Translations under genes and position numbers: made by a program | Shown: positions 24,666 to 32,777 of the stretch, in pieces | How the letters are laid out: each line of letters begins with the position of its first letter | Position numbering within the stretch: the first letter of the stretch is position 1 | The notes under the pieces: generated by a model | The model's input: only the letters and a program-made list of their open reading frames with translations | What the model was told of the DNA's origin: nothing | Databases searched by the model: none | Source of the DNA: Candidatus Hydrothermarchaeota archaeon | GTDB taxonomy: Archaea; Hydrothermarchaeota; Hydrothermarchaeia; Hydrothermarchaeales; BMS3B | DNA length: 44,690 nucleotides | Reading direction: 5' to 3' | NCBI GenBank assembly: GCA_015521565.1 | Contig: WANX01000112.1 | Location: 1 to 44,690, forward strand

Positions 24666-24942
24666 ATATCAGGAAGTTGTAGAGTATAGTCCATACGAGA
24701 ATCCAGGCGGCAAAGAAGTAGAGGTAGCCCTTGCCGAGCCAGTCCCTGAGGGTGAATTCCTTCTCCGACAGGTTGAGGGTTCTTCTGGTGAAGATGTAGA
24801 GGGGATATGCAAGAAGAAAACCCACGATAATTACTGAGACCAAGGTTAATGTTCCCGGGATTAGGAAGGGAGAAGCTACACCGAGAGCCGCACCCGCTGC
24901 GGCATGGATAAGGCTTATCCGGCGCTCGACCTTATACTCCAT
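24664..24942 (-). CDS. Small three-helix membrane protein, unknown
   Basis: The 92-residue product starts MEYKVERRISLIHAAAG and has hydrophobic spans at about residues 10-27, 29-48 and 69-90. A charged loop RRTLNLSEKEFTLRDWLGKG lies between spans two and three. It looks like one of the small archaeal membrane families of unknown function; I cannot name it. ATG 24942 is chosen because the longer open frame upstream shadows rqcH, from which it diverges by 21 bases. Confidence 0.65.
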   Translation of the reverse strand: MEYKVERRISLIHAAAGAALGVASPFLIPGTLTLVSVIIVGFLLAYPLYIFTRRTLNLSEKEFTLRDWLGKGYLYFFAAWILVWTILYNFLI

Positions 24943-24963
24943 ATTGGTTCCTCCGGTGGTGGT

Positions 24964-26952
24964 ATGAAGACCAGCATGAGCAGCTTTGATGTCATGGCGG
25001 TGGTCCGTGAGCTTCAGGAGATAATAGGTGCCAGGGTTAATAAAGTTTTTCAGCCCACCACCAGTGAGCTCAGGATGGTGCTCAACGTCAGAGGCAGGGG
25101 CAGGGAGGACCTGGTGGTGGAGGCGGGCAGGAGGGTTCATCTTACCGCCTATCCGCGACCCGCACCCAGACAGCCTTCGATGTTCGCCATGGCGCTGCGG
25201 AAACATCTGGGAAACGCTGTGCTCGAGGGTATAGAGCAGGTGGGCTTCGACAGGATAATGGTACTGAGCTTCTCACGCGGTGGGGAGGTGTTCCGTCTGG
25301 TAGTGGAGCTCTTCGGGAAAGGTAATGTGGTGCTCACAGACGCCGGATACAGGATACTGGCGGTCATGATGCCCCGGAGATACTCCACCAGGGAACTGCT
25401 GGTGGGTGCGGGGTATGAGCTGCCCCCGGCGAGGAGGAACCCCTTCGAGCTTGACAGTACGGAGATTGCGGAGCTGGTGAATGCCTCGAAGCGCAGTCTG
25501 GTTAAAACCCTCGCCCTTGACCTGGGCCTGGGGGGACTCTACGCCGAGGAGGTGTGCCTGCGTGCGGGCGTGGATAAGAACCTCGCGCAGATATCCGAGC
25601 GGGAAACGGCAGCGATTAGGCGAGCTCTGGAGGAGCTCAGGTACGGCATCGGAAGGGAGAAGCCGGAAATCATATTCAAAGAGGGGGTGGCGGTGGATGT
25701 TACGCCGGTGCCCCTGAAGATATACGCAGGGCAGGAGAGGAGGAGCTTCTCGAGCTTCAACCAGGCCCTGGACGAGTACTTCACTGTGCACGAGGTAGAG
25801 AGGGTGCAGAGGCAGAGGGAGGAGAAGTTCAGGGCAGAGCTAAACCGCCTTCTGCACCGGCTCAGGTCCCAGACGAAGACCATAAAAAAGTACCTGCGGG
25901 AGGAGAGGGAGCTGCGGAGCAGAGGAGATGCAATATACACACACTTCACCCAGGTGGAGAGGATACTCAGTGCGCTGAGGAGTGCACGGGAGAGGTACTC
26001 CTGGGAGGAGATTGAGCGCAGGATAGCCCGTGGCAGGGGCAGGATCAGGGAGGCTGAGCTCATAAGCCGCCTTCGCCCCCAAAGGGGGGAGGTGGTGCTC
26101 ATCCTCGACGGCCGGGAGGTGTGTCTGGATATAAGGAAGAGTGCGGCTGAGAATGCGGGGTACTACTACGAGAGGAGCAAGAAGTTCAGGGGCAAGGCGC
26201 TCAGCGCCAGGAAGGCAGTACAGCGCACCGTCGCCGAGATACGCAGGCTCCGGGCTGAGGGTGCCGGAGCCTTTGAGGCGGAGGTGGAGGCGCCCCGCAG
26301 GAGGACGAGGAGAAAGAGGGAGTGGTACGAGAAGTTCAGGTGGTTCGTATCCAGCGACGGCTTTCTCGTGCTGGGCGGCAGAGATGCGGTGAGCAATGAG
26401 GTGCTGGTGAAGAAGCATATGGGCAGGGGAGACGTGTTTGTGCACGCAGACCTTTACGGAGCACCCGCAGTGGTGATCAAGGCGGAGGGAAGCAGGGTTC
26501 CGCCCACCACGATACAGGAAGCCTTCGACTTCGCGGCCAGCTACTCCCGCGCCTGGAAGCACGGGTATGCAAGCATTGAAGTATACTGGGTGAAGCCCGA
26601 GCAGGTGAGCAAGCGCGCCGAGAGCGGTGAGTACGTGGCGAGAGGCGCCTTTGTTATCCGCGGCAGGAGAAACTATGGCATAGGCAGGGTGCGCATCGCC
26701 ATTGGCGTGGTTCTCAACGGGGAAGCGCGCATTATCGGCGGTCCCCCCTCGGCGGTTGAGAAGCATAGCAGCGCCCATGTAGTGCTTGTCCCGGGCAGGG
26801 GAAGAAGCAGGGACGTGGCAGAGGCCATAAAGAGGAGGCTTGCGGCCGGACTGGGTGGGGAGGCGAGGCAGAAGATAGAGGGCATCCCCATAGAGGAGAT
26901 TCAGGCGTTTCTCCCGCCCGGCACCAGCGATATTCTGGAGGAGCAGAGATGA
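24964..26952 (+). CDS. rqcH: RqcH/NFACT ribosome-associated quality control factor
   Basis: The 662-residue product has the NFACT-N domain (SFDVMAVVRELQEIIGARVNKVFQ), HhH and long coiled-coil arms (about residues 260-350), and the C-terminal NFACT-R domain with WYEKFRWFVSSDGFLVLGGRDAVSNE and GDVFVHADLYGAP. RqcH/Rqc2 binds split 50S subunits with stuck peptidyl-tRNA and adds C-terminal tails. It acts after the pelota split; pelota is also in this window. ATG 24964 is used; ATG 24976 (MSSFDV) is an equally good alternative. Its stop overlaps a 39-residue membrane protein gene. Confidence 0.93.
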   Translation: MKTSMSSFDVMAVVRELQEIIGARVNKVFQPTTSELRMVLNVRGRGREDLVVEAGRRVHLTAYPRPAPRQPSMFAMALRKHLGNAVLEGIEQVGFDRIMVLSFSRGGEVFRLVVELFGKGNVVLTDAGYRILAVMMPRRYSTRELLVGAGYELPPARRNPFELDSTEIAELVNASKRSLVKTLALDLGLGGLYAEEVCLRAGVDKNLAQISERETAAIRRALEELRYGIGREKPEIIFKEGVAVDVTPVPLKIYAGQERRSFSSFNQALDEYFTVHEVERVQRQREEKFRAELNRLLHRLRSQTKTIKKYLREERELRSRGDAIYTHFTQVERILSALRSARERYSWEEIERRIARGRGRIREAELISRLRPQRGEVVLILDGREVCLDIRKSAAENAGYYYERSKKFRGKALSARKAVQRTVAEIRRLRAEGAGAFEAEVEAPRRRTRRKREWYEKFRWFVSSDGFLVLGGRDAVSNEVLVKKHMGRGDVFVHADLYGAPAVVIKAEGSRVPPTTIQEAFDFAASYSRAWKHGYASIEVYWVKPEQVSKRAESGEYVARGAFVIRGRRNYGIGRVRIAIGVVLNGEARIIGGPPSAVEKHSSAHVVLVPGRGRSRDVAEAIKRRLAAGLGGEARQKIEGIPIEEIQAFLPPGTSDILEEQR

Positions 26953-27068
26953 AAACCGCAGAGTACCTGATTGAGCTTCTGCTCACTCTGATAGTGGGGC
27001 TTCTGATTGTAAATCTGATTTATCACCTGAGGAGAATTATCAGAAAGCGCAGACAGAGGGGTACTTAG
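26949..27068 (+). CDS. 39-residue single-span membrane microprotein
   Basis: ATG 26949 overlaps the rqcH stop in ATGA and opens a frame of 39 codons: MKTAEYLIELLLTLIVGLLI, then VNLIYHLRRIIRKRRQRGT. That is one membrane helix (about residues 6-26) followed by a strongly basic tail, the layout of an N-out/C-in anchor. Coupling to rqcH, clean start and protein-like composition support it as real. It overlaps the stop of the convergent PRC-barrel gene by three bases. No family is recognised. Confidence 0.55.
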   Translation: MKTAEYLIELLLTLIVGLLIVNLIYHLRRIIRKRRQRGT

Positions 27069-27310
27069 AGCCTCTCCAGCTCTCCACGGCTCTTCCTGAG
27101 TATTATGACATCGCCCAGGGATGCAATCTCATAATAGGGTACCTTCAGTGCGCTGTAGCGCTTGACCCGTTCCCTGGAGGCCAGGAACCTGCGCTCTCCC
27201 ACAAGCATGCACGGAATGTCGTCCACCAGGGTTATCTCCAGCACCTCACCGAGCAGCTCCCCGCTCGCGTCCACAACCTCCTTCCCCAGCAGCTCCTCAT
27301 CCCTGTACAT
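27065..27310 (-). CDS. PRC-barrel domain protein
   Basis: The 81-residue product, MYRDEELLGKEVVDASGELL followed by GEVLEITLVDD, has the opening strands of a PRC barrel, a small beta domain found alone in many archaea and fused to RimM in bacteria. It may bind RNA or protein partners. ATG 27310 with GAGGTGG upstream is preferred to an earlier ATG that would overlap the DHH gene. It lies just downstream of that gene on the same strand. Confidence 0.65.
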   Translation of the reverse strand: MYRDEELLGKEVVDASGELLGEVLEITLVDDIPCMLVGERRFLASRERVKRYSALKVPYYEIASLGDVIILRKSRGELERL

Positions 27311-27350
27311 CTCATACCACCTCTGCGCAGAGGAACAAAAACTTTTTGCC

Positions 27351-28262
27351 TCAGCCAAGCACACCGCTCTTCTCTATCTTTTCTGCAATCTCCTTAAAAA
27401 CCTTCATATAGTTCTGCTCAGTTACCTCCTTCTCAAGCTTTGCTCCGGCTGCTACTTCCCTCCCGCCGCCTCCAAAGAGCTGGGCTATCAGGCGGAGGTT
27501 TATAGCGGGGTTGTTCCTCCGGAAGCTCAGCTTGCCGTCGGGATAGACCACCACCACGAAGTCAGTTCCCTTCTGCTGCAGGTGGAGGGATGCCAGTGTG
27601 GAGCTCAGGTACTTCCTGGACAGTGCCATGGCACAGGTGTAGCCGCCGATGCGGAAGGTCTCCATATGCTCCTCCAGATAGGTGTAGCCTTTCTGCTTTG
27701 CCAGCTGGTACCTGGTCCAGGCCTCTTCAAACTCCCCATTCCAGAACTCACCTCTGGAGAGAGCCTCAACGAAGCGAAGCTTATCATATCCGGAGGAGAT
27801 CACGTCGTACAGCTTCCAGGCGAGCTCATCTTCCTCCCGGAAGTCGTGGGCATGGGCGAGTCGCGCAATTTCATATGAGACCTTATCACCGGACATGAAC
27901 TCCCGCTGCACCAGTTCGGCGGCGCACAGCCTGGTGCTGTGGATGAAGCGCAGCCTCAGCTTGAGAATCTCTTCACCCCCCTGCCAGTCGTGGTGGTCTA
28001 TCCAGGTGACCTCATTTGACCTGCAGAGCTCAGAAAGCGCATCTCTGGCTGAAAGCAGGTCTGAGTTGTAGCCCAGGTCTGCTATCACCACCCTCTCCCC
28101 TCGAAGGCTTCTAGCCAGCTCCACTATAATCTCCGCCAGGTCGTCGTAGTCTGCAAAGTGGTGGACAATCTGGAGATGCGCTTTCCGGGCATACCTGCGG
28201 AGTATGGCGTGGCTGCCGAGGCCGTCCAGGTCTTTTTTGTGTGCTATGCAGTGCAGAGCCAT
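27351..28262 (-). CDS. DHH/DHHA1 phosphoesterase (NrnA-like)
   Basis: The 303-residue product has the DHH metal-binding motifs HKKDLDGLGSHA, VIADLGYNS and TWIDHHDW, and a C-terminal DHHA1 domain with LSFRRNNPAINLRLIAQLFGGGGREVAAGA split over the usual positions. Such enzymes degrade short oligonucleotides, cyclic dinucleotide products or pAp. Substrate choice cannot be read here. A TATA-like CCTTTATTAATC about 25 bases before ATG 28262 suggests a leaderless message. Confidence 0.88.
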   Translation of the reverse strand: MALHCIAHKKDLDGLGSHAILRRYARKAHLQIVHHFADYDDLAEIIVELARSLRGERVVIADLGYNSDLLSARDALSELCRSNEVTWIDHHDWQGGEEILKLRLRFIHSTRLCAAELVQREFMSGDKVSYEIARLAHAHDFREEDELAWKLYDVISSGYDKLRFVEALSRGEFWNGEFEEAWTRYQLAKQKGYTYLEEHMETFRIGGYTCAMALSRKYLSSTLASLHLQQKGTDFVVVVYPDGKLSFRRNNPAINLRLIAQLFGGGGREVAAGAKLEKEVTEQNYMKVFKEIAEKIEKSGVLG

Positions 28263-28339
28263 GGGCAGCTTTTGCCCTGCAGATTAATAAAGGTTCTCCT
28301 TCGGCAGCAGCCGGGCAAGGCTTCCACCCCTTTTGCGTA

Positions 28340-28356
28340 ACAGCAAAGTTTGCTGT
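28340..28356. promoter_or_regulatory. 17-base palindrome, operator-like
   Basis: ACAGCAAA-G-TTTGCTGT is a perfect inverted repeat with eight-base arms around one central base. It lies directly against the TATA-like TTATATCT (28359-28366) of the 48-residue protein gene. A factor bound there would cover or activate the BRE/TATA region. Confidence 0.55.
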
Positions 28357-28358
28357 GG

Positions 28359-28366
28359 TTATATCT
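28359..28366 (+). promoter_or_regulatory. TATA box of the 48-residue protein gene
   Basis: TTATATCT lies about 40 bases before ATG 28403. It predicts a short leader holding AAAGGAGAG at 28390-28398 as ribosome site. Confidence 0.5.
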
Positions 28367-28402
28367 TAAACAGCTTATAAAAATATTTTAAAGGAGAGAG
28401 AC

Positions 28403-28549
28403 ATGAAGCTGAGGTTGCGTGTTGACGAGCTGATAAGCATACTGGTAAAGTCGGAGGAGTCTCTTCTGAAGAAGTATGACCTGGATGCGGCGAAGCTGAA
28501 AAAGCTTCAGAAGTCGCTGCAGGAGGGTAACTGGCGGCTTATTCCCTGA
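28403..28549 (+). CDS. 48-residue helical protein, unknown
   Basis: ATG 28403, preceded by AAAGGAGAG, opens a 48-codon frame: MKLRLRVDELISILVKSEES, then LLKKYDLDAAKLKKLQKSLQ and EGNWRLIP. It is charged and mainly helical, with no membrane span or metal motif. It has its own TATA box with a perfect palindrome beside it. Its end overlaps the tatC stop by 11 bases on the opposite strand. No family recognised; the promoter and ribosome site make a real gene likely. Confidence 0.6.
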   Translation: MKLRLRVDELISILVKSEESLLKKYDLDAAKLKKLQKSLQEGNWRLIP

Positions 28550-29228
28550 TTCTTATTAAAACGCCTGCCACCAGCAGGCTGAGTTCGTACAGAAATATCA
28601 GGGGGAAGGAGAGGAGCAGCTGGCTCATGGGCGTGGGGTCTGCGGTGATGATGGCCGCGAGGGTGACGATGCCCACGTAGACGTACTTTCTCTTCCTTTT
28701 CAGGGATTCCAGGCTCACGATACCGCGCAGCGCAAGCCAGGTCACCGCCAGCGGCAGTTCAAAAAGCAGGCTGAATATTACCGTGGTAAGAAAGGCAAAA
28801 AACACGAACTGGTTTATGCTGTAGTAGGCAAGCACACCGGCTTCTGTTGTCAGTGCGGTGAGCACCTTTACAGCCGTGGGGAGCAGCAGAAAGTAGGTGA
28901 AGGAGAAACCCGTGGCGAGAAGCACAAGGGCGACCACCAGCCATACCAGGGTGCCAAGGCCGGGTTTAAAGCGCAGGGCGCGGGCCACAAGCAGCAGGCT
29001 CACGGCGCTGAGCACCACCGCAGTCAGCACCAGCGCAATCTGCAGCTTCACCATCACCGTCTCCAGCATTCCAGTAGCGATAAGTCTGGCGCTTTCGGGT
29101 AACAGGTCCTGCTTCATCCGCTGGATGATAAAGTCTGAGAGGTAGAAAAAGATGGCGAAGGAGGCTGTGCCAGTGCCCAGAAGCAGCCAGGCGTGTTTTC
29201 GCAGCAGTAGCAGGTATCTGAACAGCAT
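28539..29228 (-). CDS. tatC: Twin-arginine translocase subunit TatC
   Basis: The 229-residue product has six predicted membrane helices and the TatC C-terminal signature ITADPTPMSQLLLSFPLIFL followed by YELS, plus FSFTYFLLLPTAVKVL in the middle. TatC recognises twin-arginine signal peptides and exports folded, often cofactor-bearing proteins. No tatA gene is in the window. It is the last gene of the minus-strand run mbf1-purP2-purP1-tatC, eight bases after purP1. Confidence 0.9.
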   Translation of the reverse strand: MLFRYLLLLRKHAWLLLGTGTASFAIFFYLSDFIIQRMKQDLLPESARLIATGMLETVMVKLQIALVLTAVVLSAVSLLLVARALRFKPGLGTLVWLVVALVLLATGFSFTYFLLLPTAVKVLTALTTEAGVLAYYSINQFVFFAFLTTVIFSLLFELPLAVTWLALRGIVSLESLKRKRKYVYVGIVTLAAIITADPTPMSQLLLSFPLIFLYELSLLVAGVLIRIRE

Positions 29229-29236
29229 GCCCCACC

Positions 29237-30322
29237 TCAGGTTATAAGCAGCTCCTCCTTCTCCTGCTCCAGGGCGAGGCGAAGCTCTCTCGCAAGCCGT
29301 CGTCCCATGCTCATTCCGTGGCCGTAGAGGAGATAACTGTAGGGCGAACCGGATATGAAGGGGTTTGTCCCCGCGACAATTCTCGCCGAAATTTCAAAGG
29401 CAATGAACTCCAGCTCGTGAGTCACCATGGTTTCGAGACAGAAGGGGCCCAGCATACCTGGCGGGGCTATCTCCCTCGCCACATCAACCAGGCGGTCGCC
29501 CATCTCCAGCACCCTCGGCAAAAGCGATTCTCTCGCCACGAGGGGTGCGTTGCCTACCACCACGTAGCTGGGCTCTATATAGCTGGTCGTCTGGTCAATG
29601 GCAGGTATCCGGGTGAGTCCGTCGATGTTCGCCTCATACCTGCGGTCGATGCCGAACAGCTCCACCTCGTCGGTGAGGGGGGAGTAGAAGTAGGACAGGT
29701 ACATATTAACCCCCGGTATGTACTCCTGAATTGTGGCCCTCTCCAGGTCCTCTCTGGTAATCCTGCCCTTGCGTATCAGACGCTCTGCCTTGCGCTTGAA
29801 ATCCTTGTAGCTGGCAACGATGAAGTATCCCCGCCCTCCGCGGGCTCCCGGGAACTTAACCAGACAGAGGCGGTCTATGTCGCGGGGGTCATGGGTCTCC
29901 TTGGGCATTTTTATCCCTGCCATGGTGAGCCACCGCCTCTCCAGAGTTCTGTCAGACTCCCAGCGCAGTATGGCACGGTTGCCCAGAAGAGGAATGCGAA
30001 GCCTGTCTTCAATGTTGCCAACCCCGACGTAGGCAATGAGCGAGCCGTGGGGCACCAGCAGGGCGTTGAGCTTCCTCAGCCTCTGAAGCATTTTATCCTC
30101 CAGCAGCTCCTGATAGCTGTCTATGGTTATTATCTCGTCCGCCACCCGGAAGCGGCGGTAAAGCTCCACACGGTCACGCTTGCAGACCACCACACTCCTG
30201 AAGCCCTCCTCCTGGGCTCCCTTGAGTATCTGGAGCGCCGAGTGGCTTCCCAGTGTGGCGATGGCAAGATTGCTCCTGTCATAACTCCTGTAGATTTCCA
30301 GAATTTCCTCTCTATCCAGCAT
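29237..30322 (-). CDS. purP: FAICAR synthetase PurP
   Basis: The 361-residue product has the PurP N-terminal domain (LAIATLGSHSALQILKGAQE) and an ATP-grasp core with an intact glycine-rich loop KFPGARGGRGYFI near residue 155. It also has IQEYIPGVNMYLSYFYSPL, IDRRYEANIDG and the C-terminal GPFCLETMV and EISARIVAGTNPF. PurP formylates AICAR with formate and ATP in archaeal purine synthesis. It starts with ATG 30322, eight bases after its degenerate paralogue. Confidence 0.92.
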   Translation of the reverse strand: MLDREEILEIYRSYDRSNLAIATLGSHSALQILKGAQEEGFRSVVVCKRDRVELYRRFRVADEIITIDSYQELLEDKMLQRLRKLNALLVPHGSLIAYVGVGNIEDRLRIPLLGNRAILRWESDRTLERRWLTMAGIKMPKETHDPRDIDRLCLVKFPGARGGRGYFIVASYKDFKRKAERLIRKGRITREDLERATIQEYIPGVNMYLSYFYSPLTDEVELFGIDRRYEANIDGLTRIPAIDQTTSYIEPSYVVVGNAPLVARESLLPRVLEMGDRLVDVAREIAPPGMLGPFCLETMVTHELEFIAFEISARIVAGTNPFISGSPYSYLLYGHGMSMGRRLARELRLALEQEKEELLIT

Positions 30323-30330
30323 GCCCTCAC

Positions 30331-31467
30331 CTACGTCACAATTTCTTCAAGTCTGTCCAGCTTCACCGCCTCGGCGATTTCCATCATCGCCAGGTCGAGG
30401 GGGTCTTCTATGCGACGCCTGTGCTTCAAGCTGAGGATGCGCATCTCCGGCGAAGTGGGACCCATGGCAGGATCTCCGGGCACGCGTGGAGAGACGTCAA
30501 ACACCACAAATTCCAGCCGGCCGTGCTCCTCGGGTGAGTAGGCAATTGCCCCCTGCAGTGCAAAGGGGCCTATCATCTTGGGCGGATACTCCCGCTCCAC
30601 CACCCTGCGGAAGCGGTAGGCTGCATCGTACACCAGGTGCTGTTTGCTCTCCCGCATGGTTACACCGAAGTGCCCAATCTCCTCATTTGTTACCGGGACA
30701 CGGATTTTGAGCTGGTCCCTTGCGGGCAGGTTCAGAAAGCCCTGCAGATTCACCTGGCGCCTGTCCGAGAAGCCCACCAGGTCAAAATCGCCGAAGATGT
30801 CCTCCAGCGCATAGCCGTGAAAGTTGGCATTGAAGCGGGCACCCAGCACATACTCCTCTATCCTCGCCCTGCTCAGCGTCTCCTCGCTTATTATCCCCTG
30901 CTTCAGCAACTCCTCCGCCTGGTGGTAGAAGTCTTCAGGCGAGTCTGCGTAGAAGAAAGCCCTCTCCAGCGGATTGGCGGCCTGCTGCACCTTGACGATG
31001 CAGAGGCGGTCTATGTCTTCGGGGCTTTCAAAGTGCTTTGGCGTGCGTATTCCGGCCTTCTTCAGCAGATAGTACTGTCCCCGTTCGTAGTCGCGCTCCT
31101 CGGCGCGCAGCATAAGGCGGTTGCCGTAGATTGGCACCCTGAACTCCCGCTCTATTCCATCGTAGCCCACATACACTGCGAAGGAGCGGTTGGGTATGAA
31201 GATGGTGCTGAGCTCCAGGAGACGCTCCTGCACCTCCTGGTTGAGCATGTCCCTGAAGCGCTCCACCTCTATTATCTCATCGTAGAGGTGGCGGTTGTAG
31301 CGGGTGTAAAGTTTGTCCCTGCCCTTTTCCACCACTATAGCAGTGCGAAATCCCGCCGCCTTTGCGGCACAGCCTATCTCCTTGGCGGAGTGGGAGCCGA
31401 ATATGCCTATGGTTATGTCCCTGTCATAGCCTGCTGCAATCTTCTGAATTTCTTCCCGCTTCAGCAT
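30331..31467 (-). CDS. PurP paralogue with altered ATP-grasp loop
   Basis: The 378-residue product aligns along its length with PurP: ITIGIFGSHSAKEIGCAAKA, the IPNRSFAVYVGYDGIE segment, IEEYVLGARFNANFHGYAL, GPFALQGA and FDVSPRVPGDPAM. However, the glycine loop KFPGARGGRGYFI is replaced by KVQQAANPLERAFFY. Loss of the glycines suggests weak or different nucleotide binding, so it may be a regulatory partner or act on another substrate. ATG 31467 with AAGGGTG before it is preferred to GTG 31476. It overlaps no gene and sits between mbf1 and purP. Confidence 0.85.
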   Translation of the reverse strand: MLKREEIQKIAAGYDRDITIGIFGSHSAKEIGCAAKAAGFRTAIVVEKGRDKLYTRYNRHLYDEIIEVERFRDMLNQEVQERLLELSTIFIPNRSFAVYVGYDGIEREFRVPIYGNRLMLRAEERDYERGQYYLLKKAGIRTPKHFESPEDIDRLCIVKVQQAANPLERAFFYADSPEDFYHQAEELLKQGIISEETLSRARIEEYVLGARFNANFHGYALEDIFGDFDLVGFSDRRQVNLQGFLNLPARDQLKIRVPVTNEEIGHFGVTMRESKQHLVYDAAYRFRRVVEREYPPKMIGPFALQGAIAYSPEEHGRLEFVVFDVSPRVPGDPAMGPTSPEMRILSLKHRRRIEDPLDLAMMEIAEAVKLDRLEEIVT

Positions 31468-31468
31468 A

Positions 31469-31957
31469 CTATGCACCCTTCTTCTTTATCTTTATGATGT
31501 CGCCGATGGTGAGCTCACCCCCCGCTCCTCCCGGAGCAGAGAAGTCCTCTTCCTCCGGCAGCTCCTCCAGGATTTTAATGTCCAGCACCCTTTCGAGCTT
31601 CCTGGCCATTTCCACACTGGGCTTCATCTTTCCTGCTTCAAGGCGCGCTATCACAGAGACCTTCTCGCTTATCTTTCTGCCCAGCTCCTCCTGAGTAAGC
31701 TTTTTCGCCTCTCTGGCACGGCGGATTATGCTGCTGTAGTCTGCCACCACGTCTATCTCAGGAAGCGGTCTGGTGTAGGGACGCTTTTTGCGGGGGCGTG
31801 CAACCCTCCCCGCGGGCTCGCGTTTCGGAACACGGGACCAGGTCTTTGTCTCCCTGCCGAAGCGTGCACACCGGGGACAGGTCTTCATCTCGGTACCCTC
31901 AATTACGGTGGAGACAGGCTTGCCCCAGATTTTCCGCCCGCAAACTTCGCACTCCAT
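31469..31957 (-). CDS. Multiprotein bridging factor 1 (MBF1)
   Basis: The 162-residue product has an N-terminal zinc ribbon (CEVCGRKIWGKP, then CPRCARFG), a basic linker, and a cro-type HTH with SIIRRAREAKKLTQEELGRK and EKVSVIARLEAGKMKPSVEM. This is the archaeal MBF1 layout. It associates with ribosomes and the transcription machinery; its precise role is open. It heads the minus-strand run with two purP genes and tatC and diverges from endA. Confidence 0.92.
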   Translation of the reverse strand: MECEVCGRKIWGKPVSTVIEGTEMKTCPRCARFGRETKTWSRVPKREPAGRVARPRKKRPYTRPLPEIDVVADYSSIIRRAREAKKLTQEELGRKISEKVSVIARLEAGKMKPSVEMARKLERVLDIKILEELPEEEDFSAPGGAGGELTIGDIIKIKKKGA

Positions 31958-32002
31958 GCCCGGCCTTCCTCAAAAACTGACGGGTTAATTATCTGTGGAG
32001 TA

Positions 32003-32012
32003 TTTTTAAATA
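32003..32012 (+). promoter_or_regulatory. TATA box of endA
   Basis: TTTTTAAATA lies about 27 bases before ATG 32035, so the endA message is probably leaderless. Confidence 0.5.
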
Positions 32013-32034
32013 TTTTCCCCGGAGATATCACTGT

Positions 32035-32529
32035 ATGAAGGCCCGTGTGATAGATGACCTGGTGGTTGTGGAGGACGAAGCCTCAGTCTCCAGACTGCTG
32101 CAGAGGGGCTTCGGAAGGAGGGAGGGAAACAGGCTGCATCTTTCCCTGGTGGAGGCGGCGTACCTGCTGGAGAAGGGGAGGCTGAGAATAACCCGCGATG
32201 GACGCAGCCTGAGTGCGGAGGAGCTGCTGGGGCAGGAGGAGGGGCTTCTGACCAGGTATGCGGTTTACCGCGACCTGCGCGAGCGCGGATATGTGGTAAG
32301 AACGGGCTTCAAGTTCGGTGCCCACTTCCGTGTGTATGAGCGGGGCACGTATCCGAAAGAGCACTCCCGTTATCTTGTGCATGCTGTGCGCGAGGATGAC
32401 GGGGTGAGCTTCACCGAGCTCGCCCGTGCCGTGCGCCTTGCGCACAGTGTAAGAAAGAGGCTGCTTTTTGCCGTGGTGGATGATGAGGGAGATGTGACAT
32501 ATTACGGGGTGGAGAGGCTCACACCCTGA
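32035..32529 (+). CDS. endA: tRNA-splicing endonuclease EndA
   Basis: The 164-residue product is the short, homotetramer-type archaeal EndA. The catalytic triad is visible as Y101 (FRVY), H110 (HSRYLV) and K141 (SVRKRL); the H-to-K spacing of 31 matches characterised enzymes. It cuts bulge-helix-bulge sites in pre-tRNA and pre-rRNA. The C-terminal RLLFAVVDDEGDVTYYGVER strand mediates assembly. The small size is normal for the alpha-4 type. Confidence 0.94.
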   Translation: MKARVIDDLVVVEDEASVSRLLQRGFGRREGNRLHLSLVEAAYLLEKGRLRITRDGRSLSAEELLGQEEGLLTRYAVYRDLRERGYVVRTGFKFGAHFRVYERGTYPKEHSRYLVHAVREDDGVSFTELARAVRLAHSVRKRLLFAVVDDEGDVTYYGVERLTP

Positions 32530-32531
32530 GG

Positions 32532-32777
32532 CTACAGCCTGAAGCTGTGAAAGGTCTGCCAGCTGCCCTTCAGGCGGAGCGCCACTATCATGTCCCTGAG
32601 CTCCCCGTCGCCAATCTCTCTAAGGGTGTCGTCCCTTACCCTGGATGATAGCCTTTCCATCTCCCGCAGCAGGCGCATGTATTCCCTGTCGATGGTCCGG
32701 TAGTCACCCTCCAGGCTTCTGAACTCCTCCAGCAGCGCCGAGAGCCTCTCCACAAGGGCGCGCTGCTCCCTGTCCAC
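32532..32777 (-). CDS. 81-residue coiled-coil protein, unknown
   Basis: The product is a heptad-rich helix (about residues 3-50: ALVERLSALLEEFRSLEGDY) followed by a short basic end LKGSWQTFHSFRL. Its GTG start (32777) abuts the stop of the nucleotidyltransferase gene, so it is the third gene of the apgM operon. Possibly a scaffold or subunit of that enzyme. No family recognised. Confidence 0.6.
   Translation of the reverse strand: MDREQRALVERLSALLEEFRSLEGDYRTIDREYMRLLREMERLSSRVRDDTLREIGDGELRDMIVALRLKGSWQTFHSFRL

Noticed and set aside
29318-30541. A 407-codon plus-strand frame across the purP genes
   Set aside because: It crosses the junction of two clear minus-strand genes and resembles no protein family.
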